A DNA stretch of 64,000 nt. Source: an uncultured Pirellula sp. Lineage in GTDB: Bacteria > Planctomycetota > Planctomycetia > Pirellulales > Pirellulaceae. The position numbers and the translations under genes are program-made. The notes under the pieces are model-generated. The model ran no database searches. It was given only the letters and a program-made list of their open reading frames with translations, and was not told where the DNA came from. Location of the stretch: contig CAITIE010000038.1 of assembly GCA_903892355.1 (NCBI GenBank), forward strand, positions 25,604-89,603, read 5' to 3'. Below are positions 27,124-36,518 of the stretch, piece by piece (position 1 is the stretch's first letter; the number at the start of each line of letters is the position of its first letter).

Positions 27124-28668
27124 ATGAGTGCATTTCCCAATTTTGAAAACTTTCGAGATTTGCTCGAACAGTACGATTTTGTCCCAGTCTACCGGAGACT
27201 TTTGAGCGACCATTTGACTCCTGTCAGCGCATTCCGACTGCTTGACGATGGGCAGAGCTCCGCCGGTCTTTTTGAAAGTGTCGTGGGTGGAGAGAAGATC
27301 GGTCGGTACAGCTTTATCGCTATCGGTCCTCGGGCTCGCGTCGTCGCTTATCGCAATCAAGTCCAATGGTATGAGAATGGCCGAGTCACCGAGCTCGAGT
27401 GCGACGATCCGCTGGAGTTTTTGTCCCAGAAAGTGGGGAAACGGACGGTTGCAGAACTCCCTGAATTGCCACCCTTCGTCGGTGGTGCGATCGGGTATGC
27501 GGCTTACGATGTCGTACGTTACGTCGAACACCTGCCCAACGCCCCCGCCGATGATCGAAGTCTACCCGATCTCGACTTCGGTTTTTATGATTCCTTGGTC
27601 GTGTTCGATAACGTGAACAAGACAGTCATGGTCATAGCCCTCGTCGAACGGGGTGACCGGCCTGGAAATACACACGGTCGTGATGATAGCAAAGCGATCG
27701 ATCCCGAGCAGGCTTACCAAGCCGCCGTGGCCAGCATCGAAAACGTGGTGACGCGATTGCAACAACCACTCACCAATCATTTGGTTTCCGATATCCCACT
27801 CCGTGTTGTTCCAACACTGCAACCCCGATCGAACATCTCGAAGGAAGGGTTCATCGAATCGGTCGAGAAATGTCGTGAGTACATCCGCGCTGGGGATATC
27901 TTCCAAGTCGTCCTCAGCCAACGCTTTGAAGTGGACTGCGACTGTGAGCCGATTGAGATCTATCGATCGTTGCGAGTGATCAATCCCAGCCCCTTCATGT
28001 TCTTGCTCCGAACACCAAATTGCACGCTTGTCGGCAGCAGCCCCGAAGTCATGGCCCGCGTCGTCGATCGCGTGGTAACAGTCCGACCCCTCGCAGGAAC
28101 CAGACCTCGAGGCAAATCGGCCGATGATGATATTCGGTTGGCCGAGGAATTGCTCGCGGATCCCAAGGAGCGGGCCGAGCATGTCATGCTCGTCGATTTA
28201 GGAAGGAACGACGTCGGACAAGTCGCTAAATTCGGTTCGGTGCGATTGACCGATTTGATGGTTGTCGAGCATTACTCGCACGTGATGCACATCTCGTCGA
28301 ATGTCCAAGGATTATTGCGAGAGGATCTATCGGCTATGGATGCATTTCGTGCGTGCCTGCCAGCCGGTACCGTAAGCGGTGCTCCCAAAGTCCGCGCGAT
28401 GGAGATCATCGACGAAATGGAACCCACGCGAAGAGGACCATATGCTGGTGCCGTCGGATACTTCGATTACCGCGGAAATATGGATACCTGCATCACGCTT
28501 CGAACCATGGTCATGAGCAACGGCAAGGTCTACGTCCAAGCCGGAGCGGGGGTGGTCGCCGATAGCGATCCCGAAAGCGAATATCAGGAGACCGTCAATA
28601 AATCCAAGGCCCTCATGGCAGCCATCGAGGTAACGATGGAACGCGAGAAGTTCGAACGCCAAGCCTAA
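27124..28668 (+). CDS. trpE: Anthranilate synthase component I
   Basis: The 514-residue enzyme converts chorismate with ammonia or glutamine to anthranilate, the first step of tryptophan synthesis. The N-terminal Trp-feedback region contains LFESVVGGEKIGRYSF, like the LLES site. The chorismate-binding domain has PSPFMFLLR, GSSPEVMARV, RPLAGTRPRG and the terminal MVLSGKV-like MVMSNGKVYVQAGAGVVADSDP. The length is that of TrpE, not of the fused TrpEG. trpG is not adjacent. The start codon lies 121 bp from divergent mcsA. No leader peptide with Trp codons was seen. Confidence 0.95.
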   Translation: MSAFPNFENFRDLLEQYDFVPVYRRLLSDHLTPVSAFRLLDDGQSSAGLFESVVGGEKIGRYSFIAIGPRARVVAYRNQVQWYENGRVTELECDDPLEFLSQKVGKRTVAELPELPPFVGGAIGYAAYDVVRYVEHLPNAPADDRSLPDLDFGFYDSLVVFDNVNKTVMVIALVERGDRPGNTHGRDDSKAIDPEQAYQAAVASIENVVTRLQQPLTNHLVSDIPLRVVPTLQPRSNISKEGFIESVEKCREYIRAGDIFQVVLSQRFEVDCDCEPIEIYRSLRVINPSPFMFLLRTPNCTLVGSSPEVMARVVDRVVTVRPLAGTRPRGKSADDDIRLAEELLADPKERAEHVMLVDLGRNDVGQVAKFGSVRLTDLMVVEHYSHVMHISSNVQGLLREDLSAMDAFRACLPAGTVSGAPKVRAMEIIDEMEPTRRGPYAGAVGYFDYRGNMDTCITLRTMVMSNGKVYVQAGAGVVADSDPESEYQETVNKSKALMAAIEVTMEREKFERQA

Positions 28669-29094
28669 CCGGCAGCACCCTTGCCGGCTGTATCACTCAA
28701 GCCTTGGACGTTTTCAGGTTTATTTTTGTGCTTTGAGCCCCAACCGATTATTCTTGGACGAATCGGCCCATGGTGGTCGAAATAGCCATCGGAAATCCCC
28801 CGCAGAAAAACGCTGCAAAATGGCCGCAGCGGCCCACCCTTTGAAGCTCACCCAATCCCTGAAATCGGTTTGACGTCAATTCGATGTGGCTTTGTAATCG
28901 AAGTGATCGCAGTCGGTTTTTGGACCTACAGGGTTGCACTTTGGTCTTTTGCGGCTTTTTGCGGGAATTATTCCTCCGCAATCAAGGAATTTGCGACTGG
29001 CGCGGGATTTGCGGTTAACTCCGACTCCTTATCCCGAGGGGCGACCTAATGCCCCGACCACACACTGCTTATCAAACGCAAAACAGAGGAAGTT
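28669..29094. other. trpE-cphA intergenic region
   Basis: No convincing gene in 426 bp. An inverted repeat CCGGCA-N7-TGCCGG (28669-28687) directly follows the trpE stop, but no T-run follows it closely. The end of the region (AGAGGAAG) supplies the SD of cphA. A 77-codon minus-strand frame at 28748-28981 has no family features and is not called. Confidence 0.5.
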
Positions 29095-31803
29095 ATGAAG
29101 ATTCTCAAGGTGAATAAACTCCGAGGTCCGAACATCTGGGCGAACTACCCAGTGCTCGAAGCTTGGGTTGACCTCGAAGAACTGAAAGACACTTCCTCGG
29201 AAATGATTCCGGGGTTCAACGAGCGACTGATGGCATGGCTGCCAACCATGGTCGAGCACCGCTGCAGTGTCGGCGAGCGAGGGGGCTTTTTTGTTCGCCT
29301 TCGCCGCGGCACGTACATGGCACATATTCTCGAGCATGTAACTTTGGAATTGCAAAGCCTCGCAGGGACACCTGTCGGTTTTGGCCGTGCCCGGGAGACC
29401 GCGGTCGACGGCATCTACAAAGTCGCCATTGCTTATAAAGAGGAGCAACTAGGTCTGGTCTGCATCGATAAGGCCTTCGAGCTGATCATGGCTGCGATCC
29501 ATGACACTCCCTACGATATTGAAAAAGTCGTTACGGAACTAAAAGAGTACGCTTACGACGTTTGTTTAGGCCCAAGCACCCGCTCGATTGTCGATGCTGC
29601 CAAAGCTCGCGGCATTCCATGGCGACGCCTCAACGACGGTAGCTTGGTTCAACTCGGGTATGGCGTTCATCAGCGCCGCATTTGTACTGCCGAGTCCGAT
29701 TCGACCAGCGCGATCGCGGAATCGATCGCTCAGGACAAAGATCTTACCCGAATGCTGCTGAGGTCGATCGGGGTCCCCACTCCAGAAGGCCGTCCAGTTG
29801 AGAGCGCCGAGGATGCTTGGGAGGCCGCTGAAGATATCGGGATGCCTGTAGTGGTCAAACCCCAGTACGGGAACCATGGACGCGGCGTTGCAACCAATCT
29901 ACAGTCCAAGGAACAAGTCATGGCGGCGTATCAAGCCGCACGCGAAGAAGGCCGTTCGATTGTGGTCGAACGGCATGCACCCGGCGACGATTACCGGATG
30001 CTCGTCGTCGGTGGCAAATTGGTCGCTGCGGCTCGACGCGAACCTGCGCACGTGATCGGCGATGGCCAATCCACCGTGCAGCAACTGATCGATAAAGTGA
30101 ACGAAGATCCCCGTCGAAGCGACGGGCATTCCACATCGCTCAGCATGATCAAGATCGATGCGGTGGCGCTCGGCGTATTGCTCGAACAAGGGATGACGCC
30201 CGATACGATTCCACCGCTTGGAAAGAAGGTCTTGATCCGCCGCAATGCGAACTTGAGCACCGGTGGTACCGCTACCGATGTGACCGATATGGTCCACCCC
30301 GATGTGGCTCGACACGCTGTCGAAGCAGCCCGCGTCATAGGTTTGGATATTGCCGGGGTCGATATCGTCGCCCAAGACATCTCGCAACCTCTCCAAGGGC
30401 AACGCGGGGTTATCGTCGAAGTCAACGCTGGTCCTGGGCTTCGCATGCATATCGAACCTTCGGCGGGTTCCCCTAGACCTGTCGGGCAATCCATCATCGA
30501 CATGATGTTCCCCGGCGAAAGCAACGGACGCATTCCGATCGTGAGTGTCACCGGGGTCAATGGAAAGACCACCACGACACGGCTCATCGCTCACATCATC
30601 GCCAGCACCAACAAAAAGGTCGGGATGACTTGTACCGACGGGATCTACGTCGGTGGTCGCCGGATCGATTCCGGCGATTGCAGCGGCCCCCAAAGCTGCC
30701 GATCGATCTTGATGAATCCATTTGTCGAAGCTGCTGTGCTCGAAACGGCTCGAGGCGGTATTCTCCGCGAAGGTCTCGGGTTCGATTTCTGCGATGTTGG
30801 GATTGTGACTAACATCGGCGAAGGTGATCACCTCGGGCTTGCAGATGTTGACACCGTCGAGCAACTTGCTCGCGTCAAACGCTGCGTGATCGAGGCTGTT
30901 CACAAGTCAGGATTCGGGATTCTCAAAGCCAACGATCCAATGACCGCAGAAATGGCGGAGCGATGCAAAGGCCGCGTGATTTTCTTCGCGATCGATGAGA
31001 ATGACTCCGTACTTTCGGCCCACCGTGCCAAAGGGGAGCGGGTTTGCTTTGTGCGCGATGGAATCATCGTTATGGCCGAAGGCAACTCCGAAACGGGACT
31101 AACAACGCTCGACAAGATTCCTCTTACCCACAATGGGCGGATTCAATTCCAAGTTGAAAACGTGTTGGCTTCCGTTGCCGCATGCTGGGGATTAGGCATG
31201 CCGACCTCGCAGATCGCTTGCGGATTGGAATCGTTCTCGGCACATATGGATAAAGTTCCAGGCCGATTTAACTTGCTCGAGTTCCACGGGGCAACCGTCG
31301 TCGCGGATTATGGCCACAATGCATCGAGTTTGCTGGCGATCATCGACGCATTGAGCCAATTCCCCCAAGGACACCGGACCGTGGTCTATTCGGCGGCAGG
31401 TGATCGCCGTGATATCGATATGATCCGACAAGGCGAAATTCTCGCCGATCATTTCGACCGGATCATCTTGTACGAAGATCAGTACCTACGCGGACGCAAA
31501 CCTGGCGAGATCGCTGCGATTTTCAAGCAAGGTATGGACGGTGGCAAACGGGTCAAGGAAATCTACGAAGTTACGGGTTGGCCCAATGCCGTCGATCGAG
31601 CTTTGAAGTTGATCAAGGCGGGTGATCTGATGCTGTTGCAAGCAGACTCGATCGATGAGACGGTGCAGTACCTGCAACGAGCCATTGAGCATGAAAACCT
31701 CGGACGCGAGATCGACATGGATTCGGCGCTTGATACGAATGAAACGCCAGCCAAATCCGCAACCGTGAGCATCCAGGGAGCCAACGCACCGACGGTCCGC
31801 TGA
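29095..31803 (+). CDS. cphA: Cyanophycin synthetase, CphA1 type
   Basis: A 902-residue enzyme that makes the Asp/Arg polymer cyanophycin. Three domains are present in order. The N-domain (1-160) has ILEHVTLELQSLAGTPVGFG. An ATP-grasp domain (about 200-480) has VVVKPQYGNHGRGVATN. A Mur-ligase-like domain (from about 483) has a P-loop GVNGKTTTTR near 487-496 and ETARGGILREG. The whole N-domain argues for CphA1 rather than the beta-Asp-Arg-specific CphA2. The C-terminus is extended by about 30 residues. The SD is GAGGAAG. cphB is not in the window. Found best in cyanobacteria but also in scattered heterotrophs; storage of nitrogen is the expected use here. Confidence 0.95.
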   Translation: MKILKVNKLRGPNIWANYPVLEAWVDLEELKDTSSEMIPGFNERLMAWLPTMVEHRCSVGERGGFFVRLRRGTYMAHILEHVTLELQSLAGTPVGFGRARETAVDGIYKVAIAYKEEQLGLVCIDKAFELIMAAIHDTPYDIEKVVTELKEYAYDVCLGPSTRSIVDAAKARGIPWRRLNDGSLVQLGYGVHQRRICTAESDSTSAIAESIAQDKDLTRMLLRSIGVPTPEGRPVESAEDAWEAAEDIGMPVVVKPQYGNHGRGVATNLQSKEQVMAAYQAAREEGRSIVVERHAPGDDYRMLVVGGKLVAAARREPAHVIGDGQSTVQQLIDKVNEDPRRSDGHSTSLSMIKIDAVALGVLLEQGMTPDTIPPLGKKVLIRRNANLSTGGTATDVTDMVHPDVARHAVEAARVIGLDIAGVDIVAQDISQPLQGQRGVIVEVNAGPGLRMHIEPSAGSPRPVGQSIIDMMFPGESNGRIPIVSVTGVNGKTTTTRLIAHIIASTNKKVGMTCTDGIYVGGRRIDSGDCSGPQSCRSILMNPFVEAAVLETARGGILREGLGFDFCDVGIVTNIGEGDHLGLADVDTVEQLARVKRCVIEAVHKSGFGILKANDPMTAEMAERCKGRVIFFAIDENDSVLSAHRAKGERVCFVRDGIIVMAEGNSETGLTTLDKIPLTHNGRIQFQVENVLASVAACWGLGMPTSQIACGLESFSAHMDKVPGRFNLLEFHGATVVADYGHNASSLLAIIDALSQFPQGHRTVVYSAAGDRRDIDMIRQGEILADHFDRIILYEDQYLRGRKPGEIAAIFKQGMDGGKRVKEIYEVTGWPNAVDRALKLIKAGDLMLLQADSIDETVQYLQRAIEHENLGREIDMDSALDTNETPAKSATVSIQGANAPTVR

Positions 31804-31849
31804 ATCGGACAATTGGATATTTCTGCGCGGCACTCGTTCCTACTCAATT

Positions 31850-31870
31850 AGCCGGTTGGCCTCAACCGCG
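31850..31870. repeat. REP-like motif A
   Basis: AGCCGGTTGGCCTCAACCGC lies just after the cphA stop. A near match (three transitions) follows another plus-strand gene at 46947-46967. See the finding on dispersed motifs. Confidence 0.35.
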
Positions 31871-31917
31871 TTTATGAACGCTGGACGTACGGCCGGCCAT
31901 GAAAACCAGGGTTAACG

Positions 31918-31948
31918 CCGGCTTGCTCCTTGCTGCTCACCTCAGCCA
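31918..31948. repeat. Degenerate copy of the 160-bp unit
   Basis: In the cphA-pyrK gap, 31 bp resemble bases 49-79 of the terminal repeat unit (63379-63409). They share CCGGCT, GC, CCTTGCTGCTCAC and GCCA, about 25 of 31 positions. It suggests that part of the terminal repeat is also dispersed. Confidence 0.45.
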
Positions 31949-31973
31949 TGATGGTTCATGGTGATGCGAATGC

Positions 31974-32846
31974 TCACCAGACGACTTTATCCGCTGGAAA
32001 TACGGGGCCTTCGAGGCAAGTTCTACGATAATCCCACTCACCGTCCTCTTGGCGAATCTTTGCTACGCACGTAAAGCAGATCCCGATCCCGCATGCCATC
32101 GGCGTCTCGAGCGACACCTCGCATGGGACACCGTATTTCGCGGCAACCTTACCTACACCTTCCATCATCGGCTCGGGGCCGCAACATGCCACACGTACCG
32201 AATTGTTTGACTGCTGCAACAATTCCTCAAGCACCTCGGTGACTCGCCCTCGGTGTCCCATCGAACCATCCTCAGTCGCAACCCGAACATCCACCCCGCG
32301 GGCCTCAAACTGATCGAGCCCTGCGAGGTATTCCGCCGTCCTTGCTCCGTAACACAACGTAACTCGCTTGGCATAACCGCTTGGTGCGACCGGCTCACCA
32401 TACGATTCCTTGCCAAGTGCCGCACTGGCGAGCGTCAGCATCGGCGTGATTCCAACACCACCTGCGACCAACACCAAGCGATCGGTGGCCAACGTACTAA
32501 ACGGGTTGCCTAAAGGCCCCCATATCTCGACTTTGTCGCCCAGGGATCGACGCGAAAGGGATTGGGTGAACTTGCCCTTCACGACATAAACCACACTGAT
32601 CGCATCTCGTTCCCCTACCGCGTTTCGAGATACGTCGTACAACGCCAACGCTCTTCCGATCAAGGGATCATTGCACTGGGCGAGCCGGACCATGAAGAAC
32701 TGGCCGGGGACCGTCCTCCGCGCAAGCTCGGGAGCCGACACGGTCAGTTGCCATGTGTCGCGCGCAATGAGCCTGTGAGACAGAATCTCGGTAGAGATAA
32801 ACGAAACTGCGTTCGCCGCACGGTCGCATGTGAAAGTGTGAGTCAT
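31974..32846 (-). CDS. PyrK-like FAD/2Fe-2S electron transfer subunit
   Basis: A 290-residue protein of the ferredoxin-NADP-reductase superfamily: an FAD-binding beta barrel (GQFFMVRLAQCNDPLIGRAL, about 50-70), an NAD domain (VLVAGGVGITPML), and a C-terminal 2Fe-2S site with C252, C257, C260 (CGIGICFTC) and C277. This cysteine layout is that of the dihydroorotate dehydrogenase B subunit PyrK. pyrD is not adjacent, so another flavin oxidoreductase partner remains possible. It follows ccsBA by 10 bp and is probably in its operon. Confidence 0.87.
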   Translation of the reverse strand: MTHTFTCDRAANAVSFISTEILSHRLIARDTWQLTVSAPELARRTVPGQFFMVRLAQCNDPLIGRALALYDVSRNAVGERDAISVVYVVKGKFTQSLSRRSLGDKVEIWGPLGNPFSTLATDRLVLVAGGVGITPMLTLASAALGKESYGEPVAPSGYAKRVTLCYGARTAEYLAGLDQFEARGVDVRVATEDGSMGHRGRVTEVLEELLQQSNNSVRVACCGPEPMMEGVGKVAAKYGVPCEVSLETPMACGIGICFTCVAKIRQEDGEWDYRRTCLEGPVFPADKVVW

Positions 32847-32856
32847 GCGTTAGAGC

Positions 32857-35800
32857 TTACGCCTTGCGAGACTTCACTGCAACCGCTGACGCAGCCCCCG
32901 CCTCTCTGGCCTTAGACATGGCATAGGCAGCGGCTCCCATCGCGATGATCAGCAACTGGCTGGACACGAAAACCGCGATGTTTCGAACCGAATCACCAGG
33001 ATCGCCACCGTACGCGTGCAAACCGATTCCGAGGATATTCGTCCCGAACATCGACCACGCAGTAACGATATTGCCTGCCACGGCAAACATCGAGAACCCA
33101 AGCGGTCCAACTAGTCGATCCCATTTGGCATGGAGCAGCAGCGCATTCCAAAGCACGATCATGAGGGCTCCGTTTTCCTTAGGATCCCAGCCCCAGAACC
33201 GGCCCCAGCTGTCATCGCCCCAAAGCCCTCCGAGCACCGTCCCCACGAAACTGAAGAACATGCCAAAGCAGACCACGCCGTAGCAGACCCGGTACAAAGT
33301 ATCCACCAACGTTGAAACCTTCTGATCGCTCGCCGACGATTGGATCCACGGCTTGGCGAATAGAAGTGCAATGATACCGATCCCCAAGAACCCGGCTAAG
33401 AAAGTCGCGCTATAGCCCAACGTTACGCTGATCACATGCGTCGATAACCAAAACTGAGTGTCGAGGACCGCTTGCAACACGGGCATCGAATCCCCGATGT
33501 CGAGCCCATACGCTACCTGAAGGGACAGATACCCCGCGATCGAAGCCACGAGCAAGGAAATCGATATCGGGAACAATGCCTCCGCAATCACACACGCCAA
33601 GACAATTGCCCATCCGATGAACACCGATGCGGAATAGAGGCTCACTACAGGCGGTCGTTCCGAGATGTAGATACGGCATGCGATCGCGACCGTGTGCATG
33701 CAGAGGGTCATCAAGCAGATCCAAAACGCAGCTTGTCGCAAGTGCTCTTTGCCGAGCGCCAACCCTAGCAGCGATGTCAATCCCGCGATGATGTACAGCA
33801 TGTACGAAATACCGATCGGATTGAAGTACTCATACCACGCCTCAAAGCGAGCTTTGCCCGATCGAGAGACCGCACCGTATTTTTCAGCGAGCATGTTGTC
33901 ATAGTTGGCAACCGCCGTGTTGATCTCCTTGCTCTTGCTGACGCCACCTCGAATCAATCGTGTCATTTCCCGGAATTGCGACGTCGGATTGTCGAGCTTG
34001 GAACTATCAAAGTTCGCGAGGATTTCATAGAAGGCGGGAACGTATGCATCCCAACGAGGTGGTGGATCTTTTGGATCGAGGCTCTTCGTCGCATCGCGCG
34101 GAGGAATGATCGCCGGCGGATTCTTGGACCTGAGTGACACGACCAGCTTCTTCAGTTGCTCCATCGCTTGCCCAAGCTTTTCAGGCGTGTCAGCTTGACG
34201 CATGATTTCATCGATCGGTTCGTACGCACTCGAGACGCCGTAAAAAACGATCAGCTTGGACTGCACGTCCATGAATTTCTTCTCATCAAACGTCCATTCC
34301 TCTTGCTTGCGATCTAAGATCTTCCGAGTCTTTTCCTGCATCGTTTCGAGCTTCGCCCGGATTTCGTTCACCGAGTAGCAGTTGCTCTTGTGACGTTTCA
34401 GACCCAATTGATCGAGAACCGATTGAGCATCGATGCGGATGAGAGGCGCATCTTCAACCCACTCTTCATGCGCCATCACGCTCATCAGCCACTGTGCCGC
34501 GGTGACTTGTTTGCCGGTCGTCTGGCCACCATCGTAACTATGACCTTCTTGAGTGAGCGCATAAGGTTTGTTCGATAATGCCTTCAGGATCTGCGCGCCG
34601 ACACTCGATAGCGGCTTGATCCGGCCTTCGTGCTGCACTGGCAATGTTCCGATGCGGTACCAATCGATTTTGTCCGAGGTGACCGAAGGGGTGCGGGCTT
34701 TGGAGAGCACATAACCACCCACTCCAATCACCGGAACGAGCAACGCGGCCCATAGCATCGGTTGCCTTACAGGCATCGCAAACGCATTGCGATCGTATCG
34801 CGATGCAAAACGGGTCAGTGTGATGCTAAAGTGGGCCAGCATACCCAAACCGACCAAGACGCAGGAAACGTAAGGGATCAACCAACCTGCGTTGGTGACC
34901 ACTTGCAATACGGTTTGCTCAACGCCGAGAGGTGATTGCTGCGCGCTGGTGTACTGCGATTGATAATAGGTCTCTCCGCGAAAACGCATCGGGCTGTTCA
35001 TCCAAATGCGGCCTTCCTGAAGGGTTGCTCCGGAGTCGTCCACAATTCGGACATAGGAGGAGTAATCCTTCGGGATTGCAGTACCTGTGTACTGTTCCAA
35101 GACGACATCCTTGAGTTCGAATGCAAACGGCTTGAGGTTCCGCCGAAACCTTAGGGCTAGATCGAAATGCCGGCCATCGGAATCAACGTGATTCACGATC
35201 GCTTTTGGGCGAACCGTTGGGTCGTTTAAAAACTGACTCACTGCGAATTTGCCGAGTTCCTTCGAGGTCGATTTTTCGCGGATCGAAAGGTAAGCGGTCG
35301 CGAAGTTCATCTCGCTCTTCGCACCACCTGACTTCGGCACAGGAACAAAGGCGATCTCCGGCGGGACGCCTTGGAGATCGGCGGCTTCCTGCTGCAGTTT
35401 TGGATCCGAGCGACGCGAAACCATGTCGGAGTTGACCATCCACTTTTCAACGCGGATCTCGAAGGGAAGCGATGCGTCGGTCAACCATGTACTCCTATCC
35501 GCGGAACGCTCCAACAGCGGATGATCGAACGCAACCACATGATCCTTCTCAGGGTCTGAGGTATCCGTTACCGCCAGTTCCACAATGTCGGTCTGCACAG
35601 CAGCGCTGGTCCGTTGCCCTTCGTACAAACTGATCCGCTCTTCGGTTTGCCGGTCCCCAAACACAAACTGCCCGACCATCAGCAAGCCCACACCGAGGTG
35701 AATAAGCACGTTCCCACCGCGGGCACCAAAGAGCAAAATCAATCCCGCGAGCATCACCAAGCTGACGATACCGCTCTTGGCCAACTGCCACACAATCCGC

Positions 35801-36489
35801 AAACCAGGATCAGGGATTCGATACGTATCCCCCGTCGCGGCAACAAAGAGGGCGACCCCCAACAGGATCGCAAAGAAAGTCCATAATGTGGCTTTTAGGA
35901 TGGAGAGCTGCGGTGCCCAACGAGCACCCCATACGCCTAATCCGATCACCGAAAGCCACAAGGTCGCTAAGCATCCATACCAAATCGAGTCGTAGCTGAA
36001 CGGCGGTTCGCCTTGCAACCCGTCCCCGAGGTGTGCCCCAAAAACGATCAACGCGACCAAGACAAATCCGATGACTGTCAACGCCATACCGGCTGCGAAA
36101 CGCCCGCCACGCGCGTTCATCTGGAACCGAGTCATCTTGGCCGCTACAAGATTGATCAGCAAGATCAAGCCGATCATCGCACCCCCTGGCATGGCGAATC
36201 GACCGGGGACTTTATCGGCATGGTTCCAAATGGTTTGCGGAACGAACACATCAAATGGAACCACTGCGATCCAACTGTTGAAGTATTCCTTCTTCACATC
36301 GACGATCGTTTCTTCGTCCTGTGCCAACGTACCGACAAACAGGATGACCACCCCGAGCAAAAACATCGCACAAGTGATCTTCAGCGAACCGGCGTACTTG
36401 AGGACGGTCCAAATCGCAGACTGAATGTCGGACACCGTCGCATCAGCCGCTTTGGGCAATGACGAATCAGGAAAGGATGCTGTAGCCAT
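32857..36489 (-). CDS. CcsBA (ResB-ResC fusion) cytochrome c biogenesis protein
   Basis: A 1210-residue fused haem-export and ligation protein (System II). The N-terminal third is ResB/CcsB-like (helices at about 35-55, 90-110, 130-150, 180-260) with a periplasmic domain of about 300 residues. A helix near 575-595 begins the second half. Then a non-membrane insert of about 250 residues starts LPVQHEGRIKPLSS (about 620-880). The last third is CcsA/ResC, with the haem-binding WWD motif in WGRFWGWDPKE. It attaches haem to apocytochrome c on the outside of the membrane. Transcribed with the lipoprotein gene upstream and the PyrK-like gene downstream. Confidence 0.93.
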   Translation of the reverse strand: MATASFPDSSLPKAADATVSDIQSAIWTVLKYAGSLKITCAMFLLGVVILFVGTLAQDEETIVDVKKEYFNSWIAVVPFDVFVPQTIWNHADKVPGRFAMPGGAMIGLILLINLVAAKMTRFQMNARGGRFAAGMALTVIGFVLVALIVFGAHLGDGLQGEPPFSYDSIWYGCLATLWLSVIGLGVWGARWAPQLSILKATLWTFFAILLGVALFVAATGDTYRIPDPGLRIVWQLAKSGIVSLVMLAGLILLFGARGGNVLIHLGVGLLMVGQFVFGDRQTEERISLYEGQRTSAAVQTDIVELAVTDTSDPEKDHVVAFDHPLLERSADRSTWLTDASLPFEIRVEKWMVNSDMVSRRSDPKLQQEAADLQGVPPEIAFVPVPKSGGAKSEMNFATAYLSIREKSTSKELGKFAVSQFLNDPTVRPKAIVNHVDSDGRHFDLALRFRRNLKPFAFELKDVVLEQYTGTAIPKDYSSYVRIVDDSGATLQEGRIWMNSPMRFRGETYYQSQYTSAQQSPLGVEQTVLQVVTNAGWLIPYVSCVLVGLGMLAHFSITLTRFASRYDRNAFAMPVRQPMLWAALLVPVIGVGGYVLSKARTPSVTSDKIDWYRIGTLPVQHEGRIKPLSSVGAQILKALSNKPYALTQEGHSYDGGQTTGKQVTAAQWLMSVMAHEEWVEDAPLIRIDAQSVLDQLGLKRHKSNCYSVNEIRAKLETMQEKTRKILDRKQEEWTFDEKKFMDVQSKLIVFYGVSSAYEPIDEIMRQADTPEKLGQAMEQLKKLVVSLRSKNPPAIIPPRDATKSLDPKDPPPRWDAYVPAFYEILANFDSSKLDNPTSQFREMTRLIRGGVSKSKEINTAVANYDNMLAEKYGAVSRSGKARFEAWYEYFNPIGISYMLYIIAGLTSLLGLALGKEHLRQAAFWICLMTLCMHTVAIACRIYISERPPVVSLYSASVFIGWAIVLACVIAEALFPISISLLVASIAGYLSLQVAYGLDIGDSMPVLQAVLDTQFWLSTHVISVTLGYSATFLAGFLGIGIIALLFAKPWIQSSASDQKVSTLVDTLYRVCYGVVCFGMFFSFVGTVLGGLWGDDSWGRFWGWDPKENGALMIVLWNALLLHAKWDRLVGPLGFSMFAVAGNIVTAWSMFGTNILGIGLHAYGGDPGDSVRNIAVFVSSQLLIIAMGAAAYAMSKAREAGAASAVAVKSRKA

Positions 36490-36518
36490 AGGAATTGCGT
36501 TCTATTTCGAATGCGTAC

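Noticed and set aside
28748..28981. 77-codon minus-strand frame in the trpE-cphA gap
   Set aside because: No SD, no family features and a composition unlike the neighbours.
29899..30903. 334-codon frame antisense to cphA
   Set aside because: The cphA frame has all family motifs; the antisense frame has none.
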